62,314 nt of DNA from Candidatus Rokuibacteriota bacterium (GTDB lineage: Bacteria > Methylomirabilota > Methylomirabilia > Rokubacteriales > CSP1-6), in NCBI GenBank assembly GCA_003220435.1, contig QHSL01000090.1:1-62314 (forward strand). Direction: 5' to 3'. Within the stretch, counting starts at the first letter, position 1. Each line of letters starts with the position of its first letter. The translations under genes were made by a program, and so were the position numbers. Below the pieces are notes generated by a model. It was not told the origin of the DNA. It did not search any database and saw only the letters and a list, made by a program, of their open reading frames with translations. Below are positions 42,192 to 51,283 of this stretch, in pieces.

Positions 42192-42980
42192 ATGCCGGCG
42201 CTTCGTGAGCTCTCGGTCCGAGGTACGCCGATCCACATGCTCCAGGACGGGACGGGCTCTCCGCTCCTGTTCCTGCACGGCGCCGGCGGCGGCGGGCGCT
42301 GGCTCGATTTCCAGGCCCTCCTGGCCAAAGACTTCACCGTGTACTCCCCGAGCCATCCCGGCCACGGCGGCTCGCCGGCCGCGGAGTGGATCGAGCACAT
42401 CTCGGACCTGGCGTTTCACTACCTCGATCTGCTCGACGCGCTCGGGCTCGCGCGCGCGCACCTGGTCGGCGCCTCGCTCGGCGGCTGGATCGCCGCCGAG
42501 ATTGCCACGATGGCCTCGCATCGCCTCGCCTCGCTCGTGCTGATCGACCCGGTCGGGATCCGCATGGACGGCTGGATCTATCCGTTCCTGTTCGCGATGG
42601 ACATCCCCGAGATCGTCACGACGGTCTTCCACAATCCGATGGCCGCGCTCGCCCTGGCGCCGCCCGATCAGTCGGCCGAGACGCTGGCGCTCCAGTACCG
42701 CCAGGGCACGGCGATCGCGCGGGTCGCCTGGAACCCGCACCTCTACGATCCGCTCCTGCGGCGCCGGCTCGGGCGCGTCACGGCGCCCACGCTCGTCTGC
42801 TGGGGCGCGCACGACAAGCTCGCGCCGCTGGCGCCGTGCGGCGAGACGTGGGCCAGGGAGGTCCCGGGCGCGCGGCTGCGCGTGTTCGCCGACTCCGGCC
42901 ACGTGCCGCACCTGGAGGAGCCCGACGCGGTGGCGGCGGCGGTGAGAGAGTTCTGCCAGCTCCACGGAGGGCTCGCGTGA
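42192..42980 (+). CDS. alpha/beta hydrolase in the SDR-LLM operon
   Basis: 262-residue alpha/beta hydrolase. LFLHGAGGGGRWLDFQ forms the oxyanion region, the nucleophile Ser is in LVGASLGGWIAAE (near 97), the acid is probably the Asp of GAHDKLAPLAP, and the catalytic His is in ADSGHVPHLEEPD. The group includes C-C bond hydrolases and lactonases. It starts one base after the SDR stop and its TGA overlaps the GTG of the next gene, so the three are translated as a unit. Confidence 0.88.
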   Translation: MPALRELSVRGTPIHMLQDGTGSPLLFLHGAGGGGRWLDFQALLAKDFTVYSPSHPGHGGSPAAEWIEHISDLAFHYLDLLDALGLARAHLVGASLGGWIAAEIATMASHRLASLVLIDPVGIRMDGWIYPFLFAMDIPEIVTTVFHNPMAALALAPPDQSAETLALQYRQGTAIARVAWNPHLYDPLLRRRLGRVTAPTLVCWGAHDKLAPLAPCGETWAREVPGARLRVFADSGHVPHLEEPDAVAAAVREFCQLHGGLA

Positions 42981-44122
42981 AGTTCTACTACTTCCACCTG
43001 ATGCCGTACATCATCGACCACGACGCGCCCTCGTCGTGGGTGACGCTCTCGAACCGTCACTACGATCCGGCAGTCGGCCACAGGCTCTACAACCAGTACC
43101 TCGACCAGCTCGAAGAGGCCGAGCGCCTCGGCTGGGACGGGCTCTGCGTCAACGAGCACCACCAGAACTGCTACGGCACGATGCCGAGCCCCAACGTGAT
43201 GGCGGCGATGCTCGTGCGCCGGACGTCCCGGGCGAAGATCGCGATCCTCGGCAACGGGCTGCCGCTGCGCGAGAACCCGCTGCGCATCGCCGAGGAGATC
43301 GCGATGCTCGACGTCACCTCGGGCGGCCGTATCATCTCGGGCTTCGTCCGCGGCATCAGCGCGGAGTATTTCTCGACCGCCGTCAACCCGACCCATTCGC
43401 GCGAGCGCTTCTACGAGGCCGCCGAGCTGATCTTGAGATCGTGGACGGAAGAGGGGCCGTTCCCGTTCGACGGCCGGTACTATCGCTACCCCTACGTGAA
43501 CCCGTGGCCGCGGCCGCTCCAGAAGCCGCACCCGCCCGTCTGGTGCCCGTCGCAGGGCTCGAGCGAGACGGTGGAGTGGGCGGCCAAGCGGCGGTTCCCG
43601 TACCTGATGGTCTTCACGCCGATCAAGCGCATCGCCCAGATCTACGGCGAGTATCGCGAGGCGTGCGAGCGCAACGGCTACAAGGCCAGCCGCTATCAGC
43701 TCACCGTCAACGTGCCGATCGTGGTCGCCGAGAACGACGCCAAGGCGCGGGCGCTCGCCGAGAAGCACGTCATGTGGGTGTTCAACGTGGGGCTCCGCAT
43801 GCACCCGCCCTTCTGGCGGCCGCCCGGCTACATGACGGAGGCCTCGCTCCGGCGCCTGCTCGCGAACCCGCCCAAGCCGCCCAGCGAGCTCGGCTTCGAG
43901 GAGGCGGACCGCGAGGGCTACCTGATCTACGGCAGCCCGGCGACGGTCCGCGACAAGCTGCGGGTCTTCTCCGACGAGCTGAAGGCCGGGATTCTCTGCT
44001 CGGGGATGACCGGCCCCAGCCACGAGCAGACGCTCGAGATGATGCAGCTCTTCGCTGAAGAGGTGATGCCGCACTTCCGCGACGACGCGCGCATCGACGA
44101 GACGGCCGGCGTCGGCCGGTAG
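42977..44122 (+). CDS. LLM-class flavin-dependent monooxygenase
   Basis: 381-residue luciferase-like (bacterial luciferase/alkanal monooxygenase family) oxidoreductase. It has LEEAERLGWDGLCVNEHHQN, a block shared with long-chain and nitrilotriacetate-type monooxygenases, then ILGNGLPLRENPLRIAEEIAMLD. GGRIISGFVRG, PPVWCPSQGSSETVEWAA and YGSPATVRDKLRVFSDE follow. Such enzymes use reduced FMN or F420 with O2 and need a separate reductase, not seen here. GTG 42977 overlaps the hydrolase stop, with GGAGGG upstream. Confidence 0.9.
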   Translation: MKFYYFHLMPYIIDHDAPSSWVTLSNRHYDPAVGHRLYNQYLDQLEEAERLGWDGLCVNEHHQNCYGTMPSPNVMAAMLVRRTSRAKIAILGNGLPLRENPLRIAEEIAMLDVTSGGRIISGFVRGISAEYFSTAVNPTHSRERFYEAAELILRSWTEEGPFPFDGRYYRYPYVNPWPRPLQKPHPPVWCPSQGSSETVEWAAKRRFPYLMVFTPIKRIAQIYGEYREACERNGYKASRYQLTVNVPIVVAENDAKARALAEKHVMWVFNVGLRMHPPFWRPPGYMTEASLRRLLANPPKPPSELGFEEADREGYLIYGSPATVRDKLRVFSDELKAGILCSGMTGPSHEQTLEMMQLFAEEVMPHFRDDARIDETAGVGR

Positions 44123-44170
44123 ACGCCCATTGACGCCGGCGGAGATCTCGCGACCCGTCTTCGCGACCTA

Positions 44171-45169
44171 TTGCGGGAGACGCTCCGGGAGCCGGCTCTG
44201 GATTTCGCCGAGCGCCCGAGTCGCATCAGCGGCGGCTTCGACACCCGGATCTTCGCGTTTCGTCTGAGCGGCGCGCCGCCAGCCTTTGCTGGCTCGCTGA
44301 TCCTCCGGCTGCTCGATCGCCACCACGATCCCGCGCGGGCCATGCGCGAGCGGGCCACGCAAAACGCGCTGGTCGAGCTCGGCTACCCGGCGCCGGGCGT
44401 CCTGTTCGCCGGCATCGACGCGGCGCCACTCGGCGGAGCCTTCCTGATCATGGAGCGGCTCGCCGGGAAACCGCTGCCAGAGGTCCGGCTGCTCGGCATG
44501 GCGCGGGTCGTCGCCGACCTTCAGGCGCGTCTTCACGATCTCGACGCGGACGCCTTCCTGCGAAGGCTGGCGCGCGACGACCTGGCGCCGCAGAGCTTCA
44601 CCTTCGACGCGCATCTCGAGCAGCTCGCCAACCGCGTCGAGCGCTTCTCGCTCGCCGGGCTCGCGCCGGGCATCGAGTGGCTGCGTCAGCGTCAGCCGAC
44701 TCCGGGCGGAAGGGGCGCCGTCTGCCACGGCGATTTTCACCCCTACAACATCCTGATGGCGGCGGATCGGGTCACCGGAGTGCTCGACTGGCCTCACGCG
44801 GTCGTCGCCGATCCCGAGTTCGACGTGGCCACGACGCTGGTCATCCTCAAGCTCGTGCCGATGGAGGTGTCGGATCTCTCGGCGCCGTTCCGTTGGCTGG
44901 CGAATGCCGCGCGCCCGCTGCTGGTCGCGGCCTATCTGCGCGGCTATCGACACCGCCGCGAGCTCGACCGTGGGAAGGTCGCGTACTACGAGGCGGCCGC
45001 GTGCATGAAGGTCCTCGTCAGAGCCGGAGAGCTCCGCCTGGCCCCCACCGCCGCGGGCGCACCGAACGCCCTCTTTGCGTCGACGTTCACGGAGCGGGCC
45101 CTCGGCCACTTCCGCGGGCTGACGGGGATCACGCCCGTCCTTCCGGCCGCGACCCCGTCAGTGGCCTAG
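44171..45169 (+). CDS. aminoglycoside phosphotransferase-family kinase
   Basis: 332 residues from TTG 44171 with an APH-type kinase fold. The nucleotide-binding Lys is replaced by Arg in SLILRLLD, near FLIMERLAG in the hinge region. The catalytic loop is VCHGDFHPYNILM (Asp, Asn) and the metal Asp is in GVLDWPHAVVADPEFD. Related proteins phosphorylate small molecules such as choline, homoserine or fructosamine. Plausible sequence (GGDLATRLRD) continues upstream of the TTG to the preceding stop, where only ATT 44129 could start it, so the true start is uncertain. It overlaps the convergent TPR gene by 12 bases. Confidence 0.83.
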   Translation: MRETLREPALDFAERPSRISGGFDTRIFAFRLSGAPPAFAGSLILRLLDRHHDPARAMRERATQNALVELGYPAPGVLFAGIDAAPLGGAFLIMERLAGKPLPEVRLLGMARVVADLQARLHDLDADAFLRRLARDDLAPQSFTFDAHLEQLANRVERFSLAGLAPGIEWLRQRQPTPGGRGAVCHGDFHPYNILMAADRVTGVLDWPHAVVADPEFDVATTLVILKLVPMEVSDLSAPFRWLANAARPLLVAAYLRGYRHRRELDRGKVAYYEAAACMKVLVRAGELRLAPTAAGAPNALFASTFTERALGHFRGLTGITPVLPAATPSVA

Positions 45170-46861
45170 GCTGGGCTGAACCTGAAGGGCCTCTCTGAGC
45201 AGCGCTTGCGCTTCCTCGGGCTTGCCGATCTGCGCGAGCTCGGCGCCGCGCCGCCGGAGGGCCTGGCCGAGGTTGGTCCGGAGGCGAGGAACATCGGGCG
45301 AGACCTGGAAGGCGCGGCGAAGGAGCGGGAGCGCTTCCTCGTATCGTCCCTGTTTGCCGTAGAGCTCTCCCAGATTCACCAGCGCCTCCCTGAGACGGGG
45401 ATCTTGGCGGAGCGCCCCTTGATACTCCCTCTCGGCCTCATCGAGCCGCCCCTGTATCTGGAGCACGCCACCGAGGTTGTTGCGGGTCATCGCGCGCTCC
45501 CGAAGCGCGAGCGAGCGCCGGAACGCTTGCTCGGCGTCACCCGCCTGGCCCCGGGACGTGAGGGTCAGCGCCAGGTTGTTGAGGCAGATCGCGCACTGCG
45601 GATCCATCTCCACCGCCCAGCTCCACAACGTCTCCGAGTCCCGCCACCCGCCGGCCTGTATCCAGGTGGCGGAGCCGAGCCCGAGCAGGACCAGCCCCGC
45701 TCCCGCCAGACTGATTTGCCCGATGAGGGGGCGAAGCGTGCCGCGCGCGGCCGCCTGGAACACCCAGGCGAGGCCGGCTCCGGCCAGTACCGCGAAGCCC
45801 AGGCCGGACAGGTAGCTGTAGCGGTCATGGGCAAGCTGGTTGCCAGAGTGCAGCGGCCCGACCAGCGGCAGCAGCATGACGGCGGAGTACGCCCACGCGG
45901 CGAGCCCGGCCGGCCAGTAGCGTCGGAAGGCCAACAGGAACCCGGTGACCACCGCCAGGGCGATGATGGGGAGCAGGAAGCGCCACGCCAGCGGGTCGAC
46001 GCGAGCGGGGAGCTCGTAGAGCGGCGACAATCCCGTCGGCCAGAGCCACTTCCACGGGTAGAACAGGATGCCATAGGCCGTCATGGCCAGTCTGGCCGCC
46101 GGCCCGTACTGCGCGTAGTCGGTGAACAAACCGCCCTTCTTGACGGCGATGATGGCGATGACGCTTCCGATCATCGAAACCGCGAAGTAGGGCAGCTTCT
46201 CCATGACGAGGTGTCGCCACCCCACGCCCACCACCCGCCGGAGCGGGTAGGCGTCGAGAATGAGCAGGGCCACCGGCAGCGGCGCCACCTGGGCCTTGCA
46301 GAGGAAGGCCGCTCCGAAGGCTGCGATCGAGGCCAGCCGCCAGCCGCGCCGGGCAGTCGCATCGAGCGATCCGAGGTAGGTCAGCACCGCCAGCAAGAAG
46401 AACAGGCCGCATAGCACGTCCCGGCGCTCGGTGACCCACGCCACGGACTCGACGCGGAGCGGATGGATGCCGAAGACGAGACCGGCGAACCCCGCGCTCC
46501 ACAGCAGCGAGAGGCCTGTCGAGATGCCGGCGGCGATCAGGAGTCGGCGAGCCACGAAGTAGACGAGGACGGTGTTCGTCGCGTGCAGCAGCATGTTGCC
46601 CAGGTGGTACCCCCACGGGTTCATTCCACCGAGCGCATAGTTGAGGCCCAGCGACATCCAGGTGAGCGGGATGTAGTGGCCCATCAGCGTCGTGGTCCAC
46701 ATCCAGCGGAGCTGGGCCCAGCCGAGCCCCCGGAAGCTCGGGTTGCCGAGGAAGTTGATGTCGTCATCCCAGTTGAGGAACTGTCCCGCGAGCGCGGGCA
46801 GGAAGGCGACGAAGGCGACGACGAAGAGCAGGCAGGGGAGAGCGCGTTGCAGGATCTTCAT
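45158..46861 (-). CDS. membrane protein with C-terminal TPR repeats (TMTC/O-mannosyltransferase-like)
   Basis: 567 residues. The N-terminal 400 carry about ten hydrophobic segments. They include a conserved loop FLNWDDDINFLGNPSFRG after the first helix, then WGYHLGNMLLHATNTVLVY, FGIHPLRVESVAWVTERRDV and GNQLAHDRYSYLSGLGF. This DD loop and layout are those of GT-C glycosyltransferase-like TMTC/TPR proteins. The C-terminal 150 residues form TPR repeats (CLNNLALTLTSRGQAGDAEQ, REALVNLGELYGKQGRYEE). A lipid-linked mannosyl transfer to proteins is possible. ATG 46861 overlaps the stop of the LLM gene by one base. Confidence 0.85.
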   Translation of the reverse strand: MKILQRALPCLLFVVAFVAFLPALAGQFLNWDDDINFLGNPSFRGLGWAQLRWMWTTTLMGHYIPLTWMSLGLNYALGGMNPWGYHLGNMLLHATNTVLVYFVARRLLIAAGISTGLSLLWSAGFAGLVFGIHPLRVESVAWVTERRDVLCGLFFLLAVLTYLGSLDATARRGWRLASIAAFGAAFLCKAQVAPLPVALLILDAYPLRRVVGVGWRHLVMEKLPYFAVSMIGSVIAIIAVKKGGLFTDYAQYGPAARLAMTAYGILFYPWKWLWPTGLSPLYELPARVDPLAWRFLLPIIALAVVTGFLLAFRRYWPAGLAAWAYSAVMLLPLVGPLHSGNQLAHDRYSYLSGLGFAVLAGAGLAWVFQAAARGTLRPLIGQISLAGAGLVLLGLGSATWIQAGGWRDSETLWSWAVEMDPQCAICLNNLALTLTSRGQAGDAEQAFRRSLALRERAMTRNNLGGVLQIQGRLDEAEREYQGALRQDPRLREALVNLGELYGKQGRYEEALPLLRRAFQVSPDVPRLRTNLGQALRRRGAELAQIGKPEEAQALLREALQVQPSLGH

Positions 46862-47769
46862 CAGCGCGCCAGCTGTGGGCGCACCTTCTCGGCCAGCAGC
46901 TCGATGGTCTCGAGGATCGTCGGGAACGTCGAGTACGAAATCTCCAGCGCGACGTGACCGCAACCGAGCGCCTCGAACCCGCGCAGCTCCTCGGCGATCT
47001 GCGCCGGTGAGCCGTTGAGCGTGTGGCGTCCGCGGATGAGCCCCATGTCCACGGCGGCCTTGTGGACGCCGTCGATCAGGATCGGAATGCGAAGCGAGAA
47101 GAACGGCGACCCCTCGCGCCCGGCGTCCTTCCAGTAACGGCGAACCGTGTCGGCGCCCTGACGGAACGTCTCCTGGTTCATGCCGCTGGCGTGCCAGCCG
47201 TCGCCAAGCCGCGCGACCCGCCGGAACGCGCCGTCGCTGCTCCCGCCGACGTAGAGCGGTGGGCACGGCTTCTGCAGCGGCAGTGGCGAGAAGACGACGT
47301 CCTGCAGGCGGTGGCGCTTCGTGTGGATCTTGGGATGCTCCTGCGTCCATAACGTACGTAGCAGCTCGAGCGCCTCGTCGCTCCGGCTCGCGCGCTCCTT
47401 GAACGGCACGCCGAGCGCGTCGAACTCGCCCTCCAGCCAGCCGATCGCCGCGCCCACGATCAGTCGGCCGCCGGACAGGACGTCGACGCTGGCCAGCAGC
47501 TTCGCGACGGGGACCGGCGAGCGATAGGGAAGGATGACGACGCTCGTGCCCAGCGCGATCCGGCTCGTCACGCCGGCGAGCCACGGCAGCACGGCCAGCG
47601 GATCGAGCATGTGCTCGCGGTAGATGACGTTGGCCTGCTCCGGCACGATCACGTGATCGGTGACCCAGACCGAGTCGAGACCGCGGTCCTCGGCGCGGCG
47701 CACGACCTCGAGCATCCGTCCGATCTCGATCGGACGACCGTAGTGCGGCAAGCAGATGCCAACCTTCAT
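46861..47769 (-). CDS. LLM-class (F420-type) flavin-dependent oxidoreductase
   Basis: 302 residues with the signature of F420-dependent luciferase-like oxidoreductases. It starts MKVGICLPHYGRPIEIGRML and continues with RAEDRGLDSVWVTDHVIVPE, RIALGTSVVILPYRSPVPVA and DVLSGGRLIVGAAIGWLEGEF. PPLYVGGSSDGAFRRVARLG and GSPAQIAEELRGFEALG follow. Similar proteins oxidise or reduce xenobiotics and lipids. GGAGGACAGCC precedes ATG 47769, which is why the longer frame was not used. The TPR membrane-protein gene is coupled downstream. Confidence 0.9.
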   Translation of the reverse strand: MKVGICLPHYGRPIEIGRMLEVVRRAEDRGLDSVWVTDHVIVPEQANVIYREHMLDPLAVLPWLAGVTSRIALGTSVVILPYRSPVPVAKLLASVDVLSGGRLIVGAAIGWLEGEFDALGVPFKERASRSDEALELLRTLWTQEHPKIHTKRHRLQDVVFSPLPLQKPCPPLYVGGSSDGAFRRVARLGDGWHASGMNQETFRQGADTVRRYWKDAGREGSPFFSLRIPILIDGVHKAAVDMGLIRGRHTLNGSPAQIAEELRGFEALGCGHVALEISYSTFPTILETIELLAEKVRPQLAR

Positions 47770-47819
47770 GGCTGTCCTCCCTGTGCGAGCGTGACGATTT
47801 CCGTAGACGGCCGGCAGGG

Positions 47820-47825
47820 TATACT
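47820..47825 (+). promoter_or_regulatory. -10 hexamer TATACT of the peptide-type transporter operon
   Basis: A strong -10 hexamer 42 bases before ATG 47868. The leader contains GGAGGAG as ribosome site. No good -35 is seen. Confidence 0.45.
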
Positions 47826-47867
47826 CGTTCGCGCCTCGCGGCAACATTCCACCCTTCGGAGGAGACG

Positions 47868-49421
47868 ATGGCGAGCAACGCGTCGCGACGAGAGTTTCTC
47901 CTGATGTGCGCGGTAGCCTCGGGCGCGCCGCTGGCGAGCCTCGATCCCCGGCCGGCGGGCGCCGCCGACGTTCCCAAGAAGGGCGGCACGCTCCGGGTCG
48001 GCTTCTACATCGAGGCGGCGACCATGGACCCCCACCTGTCGGGGAGCAAGATCGACCGGCAGGTCTACCACAACATCTACGAGCCCCTCGTCACGCTCGA
48101 CGTCAAGCTCGGCATCAAGCCCGGCCTGGCCGAGTCGTGGCAGCAGCCCGATGCGAAGACGCTGATCTTCAAGCTCCGCCGAGGCGTGAAGTTCCACGAC
48201 GGGACCGACTTCAACGCCGAGGCCGCGCGCTTCAACTTCAACCGGATGAAGACCGAGCCGAAGTCCGTCCGCAAGGGCGAGGTCGCCAGCATCGACTCGG
48301 TCGACGTGGTCGACGCCTACACGATCAAGCTGAACCTCAAGCGGCCGGATGCGGCCCTGCTGGCCACGCTGACCGATCGCGCCGGCATGATGGTCTCGCC
48401 CAAGGTCGTGCAGGAGCGCGGCGCCGAGCTCGAGCGCAACGCCAAGGGCGCGGGCACCGGCCCGTTCGAGTTCGTCGAGTGGGTGAAGGACGATCACCTC
48501 CTGATCAAGCGCAACGAGAGCTACTGGAGCAAGCAGGGCGGCCCGTACCTGGACCGGGTGCGCTACCGCCCGATCCCGGACGACACCGTGAAGCTCCAGA
48601 GTCTCCAGACCGGCGAGATCGATGTGATGGACTACGTGCAGCCGCGCGACGTGGCGGCGGTCAAGGCGGACCGGAACGTGGTGGTGGTGGACGTGCCCTC
48701 GCTGGCCGATTTTGCCTACCAGCTGAACCACACGCGGACGCCGTTCAACACCAAGGCGCTGCGGCAGGCGGTGGCCTACGCGCTGGACCTGGAGCAGATC
48801 GTGAAGGGCGTGTGGCTCAACGTCGGCGTGCCGGCCAACGGTCCGATCCCGCCGACGAGCTGGGCGTATGACCGGTCGATCGCGCCGATCAGGCGCGACC
48901 TGGCGCGGTCGAAGGCCAAGCTGGGCGAGGGCGGGCAGCCCAACGGCTTCTCGTTCACGCTGACGACCAACAACATTCCGATCAACGTACAGGAGGCCGA
49001 GGTGATCCAGGCCCAGCTGCGCGAGGCCTCCATCTCGATGAAGATCAAGCTGGTCGACTCCGCCACGCTGCTCTCCGACGGCAACACCAGGAACTTCGAG
49101 ATGATCAGCTACCAGTGGAGCGGCCGGCCGGATCCGGACGGCAACACCTACCAGTTCTACCGGACCACCCCGGGCTCGTCGCTCAACTGGTCCGGCATCT
49201 CGAATCCGCAGATCGACGCGCTGCTGGACCGGACCCGCGAGGTGTCCAACCAGGCCGAGCGCAAGAAGCTCTTCAGCGATCTGACGAAGATCCTCCAGGA
49301 AGAGCTGCCGATGGTGTTCATCGTCCATCCCATCGAGCCCAAGGCCTTCAGCCCGAAGGTCCGCGGCTACGAGCCGATCCCCGACGGGATGATGCGGTTC
49401 AGGGACGTGTGGCTCCAGTGA
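47868..49421 (+). CDS. ABC transporter substrate-binding protein (peptide/nickel family)
   Basis: 517-residue family 5 extracellular solute-binding protein (DppA/OppA/NikA type). A twin-arginine signal (SRREFLLMCAVASGAPL) directs folded export. Mature blocks include GGTLRVGFYIEAATMDPHLSG, IYEPLVTLD, GLAESWQQPDAKTLIFKLRRG as separate segments, GVKFHDGTDFNAEAARFNFNR, GTGPFEFVEWVKDDHL and FNTKALRQAVAYALD. The specificity cannot be read from sequence; peptides, opines, glycosides and metal chelates are all used by the family. Two permease genes follow on the same strand. Confidence 0.95.
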   Translation: MASNASRREFLLMCAVASGAPLASLDPRPAGAADVPKKGGTLRVGFYIEAATMDPHLSGSKIDRQVYHNIYEPLVTLDVKLGIKPGLAESWQQPDAKTLIFKLRRGVKFHDGTDFNAEAARFNFNRMKTEPKSVRKGEVASIDSVDVVDAYTIKLNLKRPDAALLATLTDRAGMMVSPKVVQERGAELERNAKGAGTGPFEFVEWVKDDHLLIKRNESYWSKQGGPYLDRVRYRPIPDDTVKLQSLQTGEIDVMDYVQPRDVAAVKADRNVVVVDVPSLADFAYQLNHTRTPFNTKALRQAVAYALDLEQIVKGVWLNVGVPANGPIPPTSWAYDRSIAPIRRDLARSKAKLGEGGQPNGFSFTLTTNNIPINVQEAEVIQAQLREASISMKIKLVDSATLLSDGNTRNFEMISYQWSGRPDPDGNTYQFYRTTPGSSLNWSGISNPQIDALLDRTREVSNQAERKKLFSDLTKILQEELPMVFIVHPIEPKAFSPKVRGYEPIPDGMMRFRDVWLQ

Positions 49422-49448
49422 GGCGCGGCTGACCGACCCCCGCGCGTG

Positions 49449-50393
49449 ATGGGCCGTCTCGTCCTGCGCCGACTCGGCGCCACCGTCCCGGTGCTGATCC
49501 TCGTCACGGCCGGGGTGTTCGCGCTGCTCCATCTCACGCCCGGCGATCCGATCGACGTGATGATGGCCGAGTCCGTCGACGCCACCGTGAAGGAGAATCT
49601 CCGGCGCGAGCTCGGGCTCGACCGACCCCTGTACGTCCAGTACGCGGCGTGGATGGGACGGCTGCTGCGGGGCGACCTCGGCCGCTCGATCCGCAACGGC
49701 GAGCCCGTCATCGAGAGCGTGAGCCGGCGCCTGCGTCCGAGCCTCGAGCTGGCGCTGCTCGCGATGACCGTCTCGCTGGTGATCGCCGTTCCCGTCGGGC
49801 TCCTCTGCGCGGTGCGCCGCAACACCCCGATCGACCGCGCCGGCGCGACGTTCGCGGTCTTCGGGATCTGCATGCCGAACTTTCTGCTGGCGCTGCTCCT
49901 GATCTTCTTCTTCGGCGTGACGCTGCGCTGGCTGCCGGTCTCCGGGTACACGGATCCGCTGGCCGAAGGGTGGAACGGCCTGCGCTCTTTGGTGCTGCCG
50001 GCCGTGACGCTGGGGCTCGCGCTGGCCGCAGTGGTGACGCGAACGCTGCGCTCGAGCGTGCTGGAGGCGCTCACCGAAGACTACGTACGCACCGCGCGCG
50101 CCAAGGGGCTCTCGGAGTGGCGGGTCATCCGGGCCCACGTTCTGAAAAACGCGCTGATCCCGGTCGTCACCGTGCTCGGGCTCCAGCTCGGGACGCTGAT
50201 CGGCGGCGCCGTGATCACGGAATACGTCTTCGCGCTGCCCGGCGTGGGGCGATTGGTGGTCGACGCGGTCTTCGCGCGCGACTACCCGCTGGTGCAGGGC
50301 GTTGTGCTGCTGATCGCCGTCGGGTTCATCCTGAGCAACCTGGTCGTCGACGTGCTCTATGGCTGGATCGATCCCCGGATCCGATCTCGCTGA
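49449..50393 (+). CDS. ABC transporter permease (DppB type)
   Basis: 314-residue inner-membrane permease with six hydrophobic segments: an N-terminal VLRRLGATVPVLILVTAGVF helix and the DppB-type loop HLTPGDPIDVMM. The EAA-type cytoplasmic motif lies in YVRTARAKGLSEWRVIRAHV, contacting the ATPase. It belongs with the binding protein 27 bases upstream and the DppC-type permease ten bases downstream. ATG 49449 directly follows an in-frame GTG at 49446. Confidence 0.94.
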   Translation: MGRLVLRRLGATVPVLILVTAGVFALLHLTPGDPIDVMMAESVDATVKENLRRELGLDRPLYVQYAAWMGRLLRGDLGRSIRNGEPVIESVSRRLRPSLELALLAMTVSLVIAVPVGLLCAVRRNTPIDRAGATFAVFGICMPNFLLALLLIFFFGVTLRWLPVSGYTDPLAEGWNGLRSLVLPAVTLGLALAAVVTRTLRSSVLEALTEDYVRTARAKGLSEWRVIRAHVLKNALIPVVTVLGLQLGTLIGGAVITEYVFALPGVGRLVVDAVFARDYPLVQGVVLLIAVGFILSNLVVDVLYGWIDPRIRSR

Positions 50394-50403
50394 GCGGCCC
50401 GCG

Positions 50404-51273
50404 ATGCACCGGGCCGAGGCGATCGCGCCGCCGCGAGACCGGCGGTGGGCCCTCCTGCGACGCGCCGCCCGCGCCCGGTTGGCGCCGTTCGGCGCGACGG
50501 TCGTGCTGCTGGCCGTGATGGTCGCGCTGGCGGCTCCGCTCCTGGCGCCCTACGATCCGCTCGCGCAGAACCTCGGCAACACCCTGGCGCGACCGGGCCG
50601 CGCCAATCTCCTGGGCACCGACAACGTGGGTCGCGACGTGCTCTCGCGCGTGATCTGGGGCACGCGGGTCTCCCTGGTGGCGGGCCTGGTGGCGGTCGCG
50701 ATCGCAGTGGTCGTCGGGAGCCTGCTCGGGATCGTGGCCGGATACTGCGGCGGGCGCGTCGACGGGCTCGTGATGCGGCTGATGGACGCGGTCCTCTCGT
50801 TTCCTCCGCTGGTGCTCGCGCTGGCGCTGGGCGCGGTGCTCGGCGCCGGCCTCACCGGGGTGCTGATCGCGCTCGGCGTCGTCTACACGCCGACGTTCGC
50901 GCGGCTGATGCGCGGCCAGGTGCTCACGATCAGCGCGCGCGACTACGTCGAGGCGGCGCGTGCGCTGGGGGCGCCGGGCTGGCGCGTCGCCTGGCGCCAC
51001 GTGGTGCCGAACGCCGCCAACCCGATCATCGTGCAGGCGTCGCTGAGCGTCGCGTTCGCGATCCTCGCCGAGGCCTCGCTGTCCTTCCTGGGTCTCGGCA
51101 TCCAGCCCCCGCAGGCGTCCTGGGGCAGCATGATCAACGCGGGCCGCGGCTACCTGCAGCAGGCGCCCTGGATCGTCTTCGGGCCGGGCGCCGCCCTGTT
51201 CGTGACGGTGGTGGGATTGAACTTCGTGGGCGATGCGGTGCGCGACGCGCTCGATCCGCGGACGCGCGCGTGA
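50404..51273 (+). CDS. ABC transporter permease (DppC type)
   Basis: 289-residue permease of the DppC/OppC type. It has a basic N-terminus, a first helix FGATVVLLAVMVALAAPLLA followed by the typical YDPLAQNLGN segment, and GTDNVGRDVLSRVIWGTRVS. The EAA motif is YVEAARALGAPGWRVAWRHV, then [20 protein letters not shown] and the end NFVGDAVRDALDP. The operon ends here: the next gene is on the other strand and no ATP-binding subunits follow, so they must be supplied from elsewhere. Confidence 0.95.
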   Translation: MHRAEAIAPPRDRRWALLRRAARARLAPFGATVVLLAVMVALAAPLLAPYDPLAQNLGNTLARPGRANLLGTDNVGRDVLSRVIWGTRVSLVAGLVAVAIAVVVGSLLGIVAGYCGGRVDGLVMRLMDAVLSFPPLVLALALGAVLGAGLTGVLIALGVVYTPTFARLMRGQVLTISARDYVEAARALGAPGWRVAWRHVVPNAANPIIVQASLSVAFAILAEASLSFLGLGIQPPQASWGSMINAGRGYLQQAPWIVFGPGAALFVTVVGLNFVGDAVRDALDPRTRA

Positions 51274-51283
51274 TCCCGCGTCG

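Noticed and set aside
46862-47989. Minus-strand frame extending the TPR membrane protein upstream to 47989
   Set aside because: It reads as Arg-rich shadow over the LLM gene. The membrane protein has its natural start at 46861.
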